Source: Brucella pseudintermedia
GTDB taxonomy: Bacteria; Pseudomonadota; Alphaproteobacteria; Rhizobiales; Rhizobiaceae
Length of the DNA stretch: 64,000 nt
Direction: 5' to 3'
NCBI RefSeq assembly: GCF_008932435.1
Contig: NZ_WBWE01000010.1
Location: 124,001-188,000, forward strand
A model generated the notes under the pieces. The model did no database searches, had not been told where the DNA came from, and worked only from the letters and a program-made list of their open reading frames with translations. The number at the start of each line of letters is the position of its first letter. Within the stretch, counting starts at the first letter, position 1. Made by a program: the position numbers and the translations under genes. Shown piece by piece: positions 45,793 to 53,790 of this stretch.

Positions 45793-47214
45793 CTAAATCG
45801 ACTGTTTGAGAATTTTTATCAAGGCTGTTGCAGATTTCTCCAATGTGGTTTCATCAAAGCCTGAAAAACCGAGGATAAGCCCCTGACGCGGTGTCAGTTT
45901 CGTAAAAAGCGTCGATAGCGGATGAACCTCAATGTCAGCCTCTGCCAGAACGGATGCGAGATCTATGTCGCTTTGCCCGTCTGGCAAAGCTAGCAGCAAG
46001 GATAGTCCGGCAGGTGGGGCTTCAATTCGAAACAGGTCCGGTTCACCGGGTGCAAGTGCTGCTATGAGTTTACGGCGGCGCGAGGCATGGATGCGGCGCA
46101 TACGTCTTATGTGCTGCGCAAAAGCTCCTGTTTCAATAAATGCGGCTAGAGCTGGCTGTGCCAGCGGCGAAGGCGCGGGAAACAAAGTCTGCCGCAATTC
46201 TCGAAATTGGGCCACTTTATGCGACGGCACGATCAGAAAACCGAGCCGCAAGAGAGGCGAGAAGACCTTGGAGAAGCTCCCGATATAAAGAATACGGTCA
46301 GGGTCCAGCGACAACAGTGCCGGGAGAGGCTGGCCTACATAACGATGCTCGCTATCGTAATCGTCCTCGATGATTATCGCGTCCCGTTCTCTTGCCCAGG
46401 CAATCAATTCCAGACGGCGCCCCAATGTCATGGTTACGCCTGTCGGGTGATGTCGCGCAGGTGTAACGAAAGCGCCGCGCGCATCGTCAGCCTTGTCCCG
46501 GCCGGCGGAAACGTCGAGGCCTGCGCCATCAACCGGCACAGGAATGATGTCGAGGCCATTGACACCCAGGATTTTGCGCGCCGGTGGATATCCCGGTTCT
46601 TCCATCCACAGCCTGTCGCCAGGGGCGAACAATGCTTCCCGGACGAGTGAAAAGGCGTCTGCGCTGCCGCCGGTTATGATGATCTGCTCCGGCGACACGA
46701 TCATGCCGCGCCATTCGTGCAAATGCCGGGCCAACGATGAACGCAAAGGATAAAATCCAAATATATCGTCGCTGCTCAACAGGTCCGGGGAAGGCTTGCG
46801 CCAGATGCGCCCCAGTAGTTTTCCCCACTCATCGTGAGGGAAATGCTCGCTGTCGAACACGCCGAGGCGAAAGGGTTTCGGGTGCTCCTGATGAATCTGC
46901 GGCTGGCTTATTACGCGGACGGGCAGTTGATTTACGGTCAGGCTACTATCGGGAAGCTCCGCAGTGACATGGGTGCCCGACCCCAGCCGTCCCTCCAGAT
47001 AGCCTTCGGCAATCAACTGATCGAATGCTGCGAGGACAGTTGTTCGCGACAAGCCCAGCTCCAAAGACAAGGCGCGGGTGGACGGCAGCCGGGCATTGGG
47101 CTTTAGCCGTCCAGCCAGAACGGCTTGCCTGATCTGCTCTACCAATTGGGCGGTAAGCGGAATATCGCTGGTGCGATCTATACCGAGTTCTGGAAGTGTA
47201 TTGAAAATTGGCAT
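45793..47214 (-). CDS. MocR-type regulator (GntR-aminotransferase), PdxR-like
   Basis: The 473-residue protein has a GntR winged helix (LPSTRALSLELGLSRTTVLAAF, about 43-64) and an aminotransferase-like domain with PLP lysine in IGSFSKVFSPLLRLGF. PdxR-like members control vitamin B6 genes. It is divergent from a pyridoxamine-phosphate-oxidase-family gene, with an inverted repeat between them, so local control is likely. Confidence 0.85.
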   Translation of the reverse strand: MPIFNTLPELGIDRTSDIPLTAQLVEQIRQAVLAGRLKPNARLPSTRALSLELGLSRTTVLAAFDQLIAEGYLEGRLGSGTHVTAELPDSSLTVNQLPVRVISQPQIHQEHPKPFRLGVFDSEHFPHDEWGKLLGRIWRKPSPDLLSSDDIFGFYPLRSSLARHLHEWRGMIVSPEQIIITGGSADAFSLVREALFAPGDRLWMEEPGYPPARKILGVNGLDIIPVPVDGAGLDVSAGRDKADDARGAFVTPARHHPTGVTMTLGRRLELIAWARERDAIIIEDDYDSEHRYVGQPLPALLSLDPDRILYIGSFSKVFSPLLRLGFLIVPSHKVAQFRELRQTLFPAPSPLAQPALAAFIETGAFAQHIRRMRRIHASRRRKLIAALAPGEPDLFRIEAPPAGLSLLLALPDGQSDIDLASVLAEADIEVHPLSTLFTKLTPRQGLILGFSGFDETTLEKSATALIKILKQSI

Positions 47215-47230
47215 CTTCGAAATCGCTTGA

Positions 47231-47254
47231 AGTGGCTATTTTATTAAGGCCACT
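47231..47254. promoter_or_regulatory. Candidate MocR operator
   Basis: AGTGGC and GCCACT form a perfect inverted repeat around an AT-rich 12-bp spacer, in the 81-bp gap between the divergent genes. Confidence 0.55.
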
Positions 47255-47295
47255 ATGCAGGCAATTTGGCCGGACATAAAGGAGAAATATCGGCC

Positions 47296-47958
47296 ATGAC
47301 GAAAGCCCCCACCGAACGCAGCCGCGTAAAGCGCCTGCACGAACGCGGCGCCTATGACGCAGCCACGGTTCATGCAATCATCGATGCCCAGCCTTTGGCG
47401 CATGTCGCCTATGTGTTCAACGGAACGCCCTATGTCACGCCCACGCTTGTCTGGCGAGAAGGCAATTTCATCTACTGGCATGGGTCGTCCGCCAGCCGAA
47501 TGCTGGAAAGCTGCGATGAAGCTGAAGTCTGCGTCAGCTTTACGCTGCTCGACGGGCTGGTGCTTGCCCGATCCGCGTTTCATCATTCCTGCAATTATCG
47601 TTCGGTCATGGCTTTCGGGACAGCACGCAAGGTTTCGGAGGTCGCGATGAAGGAACATCACTTGCGCAGTTTCGTAAACGGCCTCTTTCCCGGCCGCTGG
47701 GAAGGACTGCGCCCGATAATGGCAAAGGAGTTGAAGGCCACCATGCTCCTCGAACTGGAACTGAACGAAGCCTCGGCGAAAGTCCGTTCGGGCCCGCCAA
47801 AGGATGACGAAGCCGATTATGCGCTACCGATCTGGGCAGGCGTCATTCCGATGACCACGCAGATGGGTGCGCCGATCGATGATGGACGCGTTTTGCCCGG
47901 CGTCGCCGCGCCGCAAGGCGTTACGCAGTTCGGATATGTGGCGGAAGCCGCCGAATAA
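47296..47958 (+). CDS. Pyridoxamine 5'-phosphate oxidase family protein
   Basis: The 220-residue split-barrel flavin-binding protein contains AHVAYVFNGTPYVTPTLVWREG and IYWHGSSASRM, typical of the PNPOx-like superfamily. A distinct C-terminal half carries HHSCNYRSVMAFGTAR. It need not be the true B6 enzyme; FMN-dependent reductases share the fold. The ATG at 47296 follows AAGGAG. The divergent MocR regulator supports a B6- or flavin-related role. Confidence 0.8.
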   Translation: MTKAPTERSRVKRLHERGAYDAATVHAIIDAQPLAHVAYVFNGTPYVTPTLVWREGNFIYWHGSSASRMLESCDEAEVCVSFTLLDGLVLARSAFHHSCNYRSVMAFGTARKVSEVAMKEHHLRSFVNGLFPGRWEGLRPIMAKELKATMLLELELNEASAKVRSGPPKDDEADYALPIWAGVIPMTTQMGAPIDDGRVLPGVAAPQGVTQFGYVAEAAE

Positions 47959-47970
47959 ACAGTCGGGATT

Positions 47971-48387
47971 TTAAGCAGGTCCGAGAAAGAGATGCGTCTC
48001 GGACTTTGCGATACCGTCCATCGCCCGGATACCTGTTACAAGCCGGTGAAATTCATTCATGTTGGGAACCTCGATCTCGGCGATCAGATCCCACGTTCCG
48101 TTGGTGGTGTTCACTGCTGAAAATCCGGGATTTTTACGCAATGTCGCGATCACGCTTTTGATGTTTCGTCCGGTGAGTTCGATCATCATGATGCCGCGGA
48201 TCATGTCGGTCGAACCGTGGTCTTTCAGCCGGACCGTAAACCCTGCAATCACGCCTGAAGCGATCAGGCGTTCCATCCGGCTCTGAACCGTGCCCCGCGC
48301 CACCCCAAGAATGCTCGCAAGCGTCGGGATCGACGCGCGTGCGTTGATACGCAATTCCGAGATTAATCGCTGGTCCAGATCATCCAT
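47971..48387 (-). CDS. Lrp/AsnC-family regulator
   Basis: The 138-residue protein has the Lrp winged helix (ASILGVARGTVQSRMERLIASG) and a RAM/ACT ligand domain (GTWDLIAEIEVPNMNEFHRLV). It is divergent from the amino-acid ABC operon, which it probably regulates in response to an amino acid. The ATG at 48387 is used; GTG 48393 or TTG 48417 are also possible. Confidence 0.85.
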   Translation of the reverse strand: MDDLDQRLISELRINARASIPTLASILGVARGTVQSRMERLIASGVIAGFTVRLKDHGSTDMIRGIMMIELTGRNIKSVIATLRKNPGFSAVNTTNGTWDLIAEIEVPNMNEFHRLVTGIRAMDGIAKSETHLFLGPA

Positions 48388-48745
48388 CGCCACATCGCCC
48401 TTTGACGATTTCGCCAATTTGATTGCGTTTATCGCAGATTACTGGACATTTCTATACAGAATTAGCGTTTTCGTTGATCCTTTGCTCCGTTAGCGTGCTT
48501 GAAAACAACAAGCCGGATAAGCAGCAACCCAACCGGCAAGGGGAATTCGGAGGTGGATCGATGGAGCTTTCTTTCTCCCGCGCCCGGATAACCGGGGCGC
48601 GACGGTCTTGTCCGTTCCGAATCTGTTTTCCCGAGAGCTTTGCCGCCGCCTGTCAGGCGTCGGTGATCTGGAAAGATGCGCCCGACCGGGCGTTCGGAAC
48701 GGGCATTGCCCGTGATCGCGTTAGGGTCACCTAGGAGAAAACGAA
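48388..48745. promoter_or_regulatory. Divergent Lrp/ABC control region with structured leader
   Basis: The 358-bp gap holds the lrp promoter, the ABC operon promoter and a strongly structured segment (48579-48715). A 57-codon frame at 48561-48734 begins after GGAGG but overlaps the whole structured segment and is not called as a gene. Confidence 0.6.
48579..48715 (+). ncRNA. Structured 5' leader RNA of amino-acid ABC operon, candidate cis-regulator
   Basis: A first hairpin (48579-48601) has a nine-base GC stem with one bulge and an ATAA loop. A perfect ten-base stem (CCGTTCCGAA 48612-48621 with TTCGGAACGG 48693-48702) then closes a 91-base domain. That domain contains two further perfect hairpins, CGCCTG-t-CAGGCG near 48647-48659 and CGCCCG-ac-CGGGCG at 48679-48692, giving a three-way junction. 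ACGGGCA-tt-GCCCGT (about 48699-48714) competes with the closing stem, so two exclusive folds exist just before the ribosome site AGGAG. I recognise no known riboswitch. Confidence 0.55.
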
Positions 48746-49522
48746 ATGAAAACTCTTCTGTCTTCACTTATTGCCGCGGGCATCGGTGCGTTGATGATGC
48801 TTGCACCTGCTCATGCTGACGATCTCGAAAAGGTCAAGCAAAGCGGCGAATTGCGTATCGGGATGAGCGGCGTTTTTCCGCCATTCAGCTTTGTTGACGG
48901 CCAAAACCAGGTTGTCGGCTTTGACGTCGATATTGGCACGGAAATCGCCAAGCGCCTTGGTGTGAAGCCAATTGTCGTAACCACTGCGTTCGATGGTATT
49001 ATTGCGGGTCTGCGCGCGGGCAAGTTCGACGTGGTCGTCGGCAGCATGAGCATCACCCCGGAGCGTGAAAAGGCCGTCGATTTTGCTGGCCCATACTACC
49101 GCGGTGGCCGAGGAATCTTCGTGGCCGAAGCTTCGCCAGTCAAGACCATGGACGAACTGAAGCAGGGCAAAACCATCGCCGTTACACTTGGCGAAACCAG
49201 CGACAAGTGGGCGCGCGAGCAGGGCGGCTGGACGGTTCGCACCTATAAGGGCATTCCGGAATTGCTGCTCGAGCTTCGCTCGGGCCGTGTAGACGCCATT
49301 GCTTCGGATGATATCCCGATCCTGATCGCCATCAAGGAAAGCGGCGAAAAGGTTCGCCAGCTCGACACCCCCGAGCTTCAGGGCACCGACAATGTCGGCA
49401 TTGCTCTGCGCAAGGGGAATCCCGAACTGAAGGATGCGATCAACAAGGCCCTCGACGACATGAAGGCCGACGGCACCTACGAGAAAATCTCCATGAAGTG
49501 GATCGGTCGCGACATCCGCTAA
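48746..49522 (+). CDS. Polar amino acid ABC importer, periplasmic binding protein
   Basis: The 258-residue family-3 solute-binding protein has a signal peptide cleaved near AHA-DDL. Typical stretches are LRIGMSGVFPPFSFVDGQNQ and FDGIIAGLRAGKFDVVVGSM. It delivers an amino acid or opine-like compound to the permeases encoded downstream. The ATG follows TAGGAGAAAACGAA. An RNA-structured leader and a divergent Lrp gene precede it. The downstream peptidase suggests arginine or a dipeptide, but that is a guess. Confidence 0.87.
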   Translation: MKTLLSSLIAAGIGALMMLAPAHADDLEKVKQSGELRIGMSGVFPPFSFVDGQNQVVGFDVDIGTEIAKRLGVKPIVVTTAFDGIIAGLRAGKFDVVVGSMSITPEREKAVDFAGPYYRGGRGIFVAEASPVKTMDELKQGKTIAVTLGETSDKWAREQGGWTVRTYKGIPELLLELRSGRVDAIASDDIPILIAIKESGEKVRQLDTPELQGTDNVGIALRKGNPELKDAINKALDDMKADGTYEKISMKWIGRDIR

Positions 49523-49611
49523 CCCTATGGAACCCTTGCCGGGGCGACAGTTAGAATGAACGTCCCGGCAACATATCTTTCCGGCTTGGTTGTCCAGACA
49601 GGAAAGGGGAG

Positions 49612-50262
49612 ATGATGAATTTCTCTTTGATGGCGGAGGTCTTTCCATATTTTCTGGAGGCCGCCCTGATTACCGTCGAAATCTCGGTGCTCGCCATTCT
49701 TATCGGTTTGAGTGTCGGTGCACTTGCCACTGCCGCGAAACTGTCACGCTTCTGGCCATTGCGTTTCATCGGAACGGCTTACGTGAGCGTGTTTCGCGGC
49801 ACACCGTGCCTGTTGCAACTTTTCGTTCTTTATTTCGGCGGACCGCAGATCGGCATCAACCTTGAGCCCTTCGCTGCCGGTGCCATCGGTCTCGGACTCA
49901 ATATCGGCGCCTATTACGCCGAAGCCATGCGAGGCGCCATTCTGACGGTGGATGGCGGCCAGAACGAAGCTGCTCGCTCCATCGGCTTCAGCAGCGGGCA
50001 GTCCATGCGCTTTGTGGTGCTGCCGCAGGCAGCCCGCCTCATGATCCGCTCTCTGGGGGTCAACACGGTGATGCTGATCAAGGGTTCCGCCCTGGTTTCG
50101 GCGATTTCCGTCGTTGAATTGACCTATACGGCCCAACGTTTCATCGGCTCGACCTATCGTCCGTTTGAGATTTTCGGCATCGCCGCCGCCATTTACATGG
50201 TCCTCATCTATATCGTTGCACGCTTCGTCGATTTTCTCGAAGCCCGCTATGCGCTCAAATAG
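49612..50262 (+). CDS. Amino acid ABC importer permease 1
   Basis: The 216-residue HisMQ-type permease has an EAA loop NEAARSIGFSSGQSMRFVVL near residues 121-140 and about five membrane helices. Two adjacent ATG codons (49612 and 49615) are both possible behind GGGGAG. It pairs with the next permease, 11 bp downstream. Confidence 0.85.
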   Translation: MMNFSLMAEVFPYFLEAALITVEISVLAILIGLSVGALATAAKLSRFWPLRFIGTAYVSVFRGTPCLLQLFVLYFGGPQIGINLEPFAAGAIGLGLNIGAYYAEAMRGAILTVDGGQNEAARSIGFSSGQSMRFVVLPQAARLMIRSLGVNTVMLIKGSALVSAISVVELTYTAQRFIGSTYRPFEIFGIAAAIYMVLIYIVARFVDFLEARYALK

Positions 50263-50273
50263 GCGGTGATTTC

Positions 50274-50930
50274 ATGCAACTCGATTTTTCCATCGTCCCG
50301 CCCTATACCGAACTCCTGATGACCGGCGTCTGGTGGACGCTTATCATTGCAGTGTCGTCATCGATCGTCAGCTTCTTCGGCGGCATCGCCTTTGCCTTGC
50401 TTGTTCTCTACGGACACTGGCTGGTGCGTTATCCTGTCCGCTTCTTCATCTGGCTTTTCATGGGAACCCCGCTGCTTTTGCAGCTCTTCCTGCTCTATTA
50501 CGGCCTCTCGCAGATCGGCATCAACATTCCTGCCGTGTGGACCGGTATTATCGGCCTTGGCCTGCATTTTGCGGTCTATAATTCCGATCTGTTCCGCACG
50601 GCGATCCTGACTGTCGATCCGGGGCAGAATGAGGGCGCACGTTCGTTGGGTTTCGGCAGCGCCCAGACCTTGCGCTACATCATCGTGCCACAAGCCGTTC
50701 GCAATGCGCTGCCGCAGGTGGGCAATAATCTGATTGCTCTTCTGAAAGACACGGCGCTTGTGTCGGTAATCGGCATTACCGAGCTGGTTCACGCATCGCA
50801 GCAGGCGATCAGCGAAACCTACAGCCCGTTTGAATTCTATATCACTGCCGCAGTGATCTTCTACGTACTCAATCTCATCCTGGAAGCCGGATTGCACTGG
50901 ATGGAAAAGAAAGTCGAGGCTTACCGATGA
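50274..50930 (+). CDS. Amino acid ABC importer permease 2
   Basis: The 218-residue HisMQ-type permease has an EAA loop [20 protein letters not shown], where the usual EAA is EGA. It overlaps the ATPase gene by four bases, so subunits are translationally coupled. Confidence 0.85.
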   Translation: MQLDFSIVPPYTELLMTGVWWTLIIAVSSSIVSFFGGIAFALLVLYGHWLVRYPVRFFIWLFMGTPLLLQLFLLYYGLSQIGINIPAVWTGIIGLGLHFAVYNSDLFRTAILTVDPGQNEGARSLGFGSAQTLRYIIVPQAVRNALPQVGNNLIALLKDTALVSVIGITELVHASQQAISETYSPFEFYITAAVIFYVLNLILEAGLHWMEKKVEAYR

Positions 50931-51691
50931 GCAACAGCAAACCCATGGTGGAAGTGCGCGATGTCCACAAGGCTTATGGCGCACTCGAGGTTCTCAAAGG
51001 CATCAACCTGTCGGTTGAACGCGGCCAGATCATCGCCATTATCGGTCCTTCCGGTTCCGGTAAAAGCACGCTGCTTCGCTCGATCAATCATCTGGAAACA
51101 GTCAATTCAGGCCAGATACTGCTGGATGGTGTTCAGGTAAACCAGCCATTGAGCGGACGTGCCTTCGAGCGGCATATCAATGCCGTGCGCCAGCAAATGG
51201 GCATGGTTTTCCAGCACTTCAACCTGTTTCCGCATCTCAATGTGATGGAGAACATCACGCTTGGGCCTATCAAACTGAAGGGCAAGAGCAAGCAGGAAGC
51301 ACAGGAACTGGCCGTTTCGCTTTTGAAGAAAGTCGGTCTGGCCGACAAGGCTTCAATGTATCCGTCGCGTCTGTCAGGCGGACAGAAGCAGCGTGTGGCA
51401 ATCGCCCGCGCGCTTGCCATGCAACCGAAGGTCATGCTGTTTGACGAAGCGACTTCAGCGCTCGATCCGGAGCTGGTCGAGGAGGTCAATCAGGTCATGA
51501 AACAGCTCGCGCAGGAGCATATGACCATGCTGATCGTGACCCATGAAATGCGCTTTGCCGCTGAAGTTTCCGACAAGGTGCTGTTCATGGACAAGGGCGT
51601 GGTGGTCGAGGAAGGCAAACCGGACGTGATCTTCACCAATCCGGAAAATGAAAGAACGAGAGCGTTCCTGAGAAAGCATCTCAACCAGTAA
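50927..51691 (+). CDS. Amino acid ABC importer ATPase
   Basis: The 254-residue ATPase has Walker [10 protein letters not shown], signature LSGGQKQR and the H-loop VTHEM. Walker B is [14 protein letters not shown], with Ala where Pro is usual, a change seen in some GlnQ-like proteins and not expected to abolish activity. It drives the importer encoded by the three preceding genes. Confidence 0.88.
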   Translation: MSNSKPMVEVRDVHKAYGALEVLKGINLSVERGQIIAIIGPSGSGKSTLLRSINHLETVNSGQILLDGVQVNQPLSGRAFERHINAVRQQMGMVFQHFNLFPHLNVMENITLGPIKLKGKSKQEAQELAVSLLKKVGLADKASMYPSRLSGGQKQRVAIARALAMQPKVMLFDEATSALDPELVEEVNQVMKQLAQEHMTMLIVTHEMRFAAEVSDKVLFMDKGVVVEEGKPDVIFTNPENERTRAFLRKHLNQ

Positions 51692-51774
51692 ATCGACGCT
51701 AAACCAGATTGTGAAGATCCGTCTGTGCCTTGCCCAAGGTACGGAGACGGAGAACTATTGAGCGAGGAAAGACC

Positions 51775-53436
51775 GTGGCAAGCCCCAATGAATGGAATCC
51801 GACGGAACGGGTGCGAGAACTCTCCTATCGCATGGTGAAATGGCCAAGCGAAACCGGAACACCGGACGAGGCAGCGTTCGGCCCGAAGCTTGCCGAGCTC
51901 TTGCGCGAGATTCCCTATTTCCAGAAAAATCCCGACGATATTGCCGTCATCGACAGTCATGGTTTCCCGATGACCAAAAACGTCATCGCGGTCGTTCGCG
52001 GCAGGGGACGGCGGACTTTGGCGCTGGCTGGCCATTTCGACGTGGTGGAGACCGGCAATTATCGCGATTTGAAGCATTTGGCTTTTGAACCGGACGCCTT
52101 GCTGGAAGCGCTTCTGGCAGATCTTACCAGTCGACCTCTCGCACCGAACGAGGAAAAGGCTCTCGCCGATTTTCAGAGCGGAAACTATGTCCCCGGACGC
52201 GGCATGCTCGACATGAAGAGCGGGGTTGCCGCCGGTATCGCTGTATTGGAACGTTTCTCGCAGCAGCCGGATCGGGAAGGCAATCTGATCCTGTTCGCCA
52301 CCCCTGACGAAGAGCGCGGGTCGCGCGGAATGCGCAGTCTGCGCGACGCCCTGCCGGAACTTGCCGAACGCTGGGGCCTCGATATCGTTGCCGGTATCAA
52401 TCTGGATGCAACAAGCGATCAGGGTGACGGCGCAGAAGGCCGCGCCATCTATCGTGGTACCATCGGCAAACAGCTTCCCTTTGCTTTCGTGGTCGGGCAA
52501 CCGTCCCATGCGAGCTATCCGTTCGAAGGTGTCAGCGCGCATCTCATCGCGTCGGAAATCATGCGAGCGGTCGAAGCCAATGCGGCTCTCTGCGACGCGG
52601 GTGACGGTGAGGTTTCGCCGCCTCCTATCTGCCTTGAAGCGCGGGATTTCCGTGGTGGTTATGAAGTGACCACGCCGGAACGGACGTGGGTTGCATTCAA
52701 CTGGCTGACCCATTCCGTCTCGCCCGACGCATTGTTCCAGCGGTTCAAGGCGGTTGTGGGCGAGGCTCTGGATCGTGCAATCACCCATTTCAATGTCGAG
52801 GCGAGCCGGTTTGCAAAGCTGGTCGGCAGCGAGGCGAACGTCAATCACAAGGGCCGAATTCTGACCACAGCGGAGTTGCGCGAGGAGGTTCGGCGCGTCG
52901 GCGGCGATGCGGCGCTGGAACGGATCGCGGTGCTTGAGGCTGAACTTTCAAGCAGCGACAACCCGCTTCTCATTACGCGGGAACTTGTGGACCGTATGGT
53001 CGCTGAGGCGCGTGTTACCGGCCCGACGGTGATTATCGGCTTTGGAAGTCTCGTCTATCCGCATGTTCGCATGGGAGATGAAACGGCAGAGGAACAGCGT
53101 TTTGCTGAAGCTCTGGAAACCGCACGTTTGGAGGCGGAGCGTCAGTTCGATACGACAATCCGGTATCGTGAAATCTTTGCCGGTATTTCCGATATGAGTT
53201 TCTTCGGTCATATGCCGGATGCGGCGGATAGTGAAGTCATCGCGGCCAACACACCGGCAGCGCAGTTCATAGACCGCGCCAATCCGAAGGCGCTTTCGTA
53301 TCCTGTGGTGAACATCGGTCCATGGGGCCGCGAGTATCATCAGCGGCTGGAACGGGTCTACGCTCCCTATGCCTTCACGGTGCTGCCGCAGTTTCTTTAT
53401 GACATAGCCGCACGCTTCCTAAAGGCCGGCGGATAA
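51775..53436 (+). CDS. M20-family metallopeptidase, RocB-like
   Basis: The 553-residue protein belongs to the long M20 subfamily related to the arginine-utilisation protein RocB. Metal-binding stretches are LAGHFDVVETG (His/Asp), GRGMLDMKSG (bridging Asp) and ATPDEERGSRG (Glu pair). It probably hydrolyses an amide or peptide bond in the compound imported by the adjacent ABC system. GTG at 51775 follows GAGGAAA with good spacing and is preferred to an earlier frame start at 51730 lacking one. The substrate is unknown. Confidence 0.8.
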   Translation: MASPNEWNPTERVRELSYRMVKWPSETGTPDEAAFGPKLAELLREIPYFQKNPDDIAVIDSHGFPMTKNVIAVVRGRGRRTLALAGHFDVVETGNYRDLKHLAFEPDALLEALLADLTSRPLAPNEEKALADFQSGNYVPGRGMLDMKSGVAAGIAVLERFSQQPDREGNLILFATPDEERGSRGMRSLRDALPELAERWGLDIVAGINLDATSDQGDGAEGRAIYRGTIGKQLPFAFVVGQPSHASYPFEGVSAHLIASEIMRAVEANAALCDAGDGEVSPPPICLEARDFRGGYEVTTPERTWVAFNWLTHSVSPDALFQRFKAVVGEALDRAITHFNVEASRFAKLVGSEANVNHKGRILTTAELREEVRRVGGDAALERIAVLEAELSSSDNPLLITRELVDRMVAEARVTGPTVIIGFGSLVYPHVRMGDETAEEQRFAEALETARLEAERQFDTTIRYREIFAGISDMSFFGHMPDAADSEVIAANTPAAQFIDRANPKALSYPVVNIGPWGREYHQRLERVYAPYAFTVLPQFLYDIAARFLKAGG

Positions 53437-53494
53437 ACCAGTGTGGGGCTACCCGAAGGATATGGATTCCGACAAGCTCGTATTGAGCTGCGTG

Positions 53495-53531
53495 AAACGG
53501 CGTGCTGATCGAGTCCGGCGCGCCGTTTTTC
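53495..53531 (+). terminator. Rho-independent terminator of the peptidase operon
   Basis: AAACGGCG..GC pairs with GC..CGCCGTTTTT across a loop of about ten bases, ending in a five-T run, 60 bp after the peptidase stop. Confidence 0.75.
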
Positions 53532-53790
53532 TGAAGCGACGGCCGTCCATGCCGCCTGTTCCGCCCGCGTTGCGGAAGGTATAGAGCTGCTGGCCCGGCG
53601 AATGTGGCAAATCTTGTAATTTTCGGAACGCTTGGGTTCAGCCTGAGTTCATGTGGATTACGATAACGGATTTGTGAAGTCGCCGGAATTTGTCCCAATT
53701 CAGTGGGTACCGCTGGCGGCGTGCAGTGTCTTTGCCTGCGAATCCGGGGCAGACGCACATCAATTCTGCCTTCCAGAAGGAGAAGGATAT
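53532..53790. other. Intergenic region upstream of the OmpA-family gene
   Basis: This part of the 354-bp gap presumably holds the promoter and leader of the OmpA-family gene. The ribosome site is AGAAGGAGAAGG just before the ATG at 53791. No gene or clear repeat is seen. Confidence 0.4.

Noticed and set aside
48423-48734. 103-codon plus-strand frame upstream of the amino-acid ABC operon
   Set aside because: It covers the promoter and structured leader, with no family features. Only the shorter part from 48561 has a ribosome site, and that is treated as a finding.
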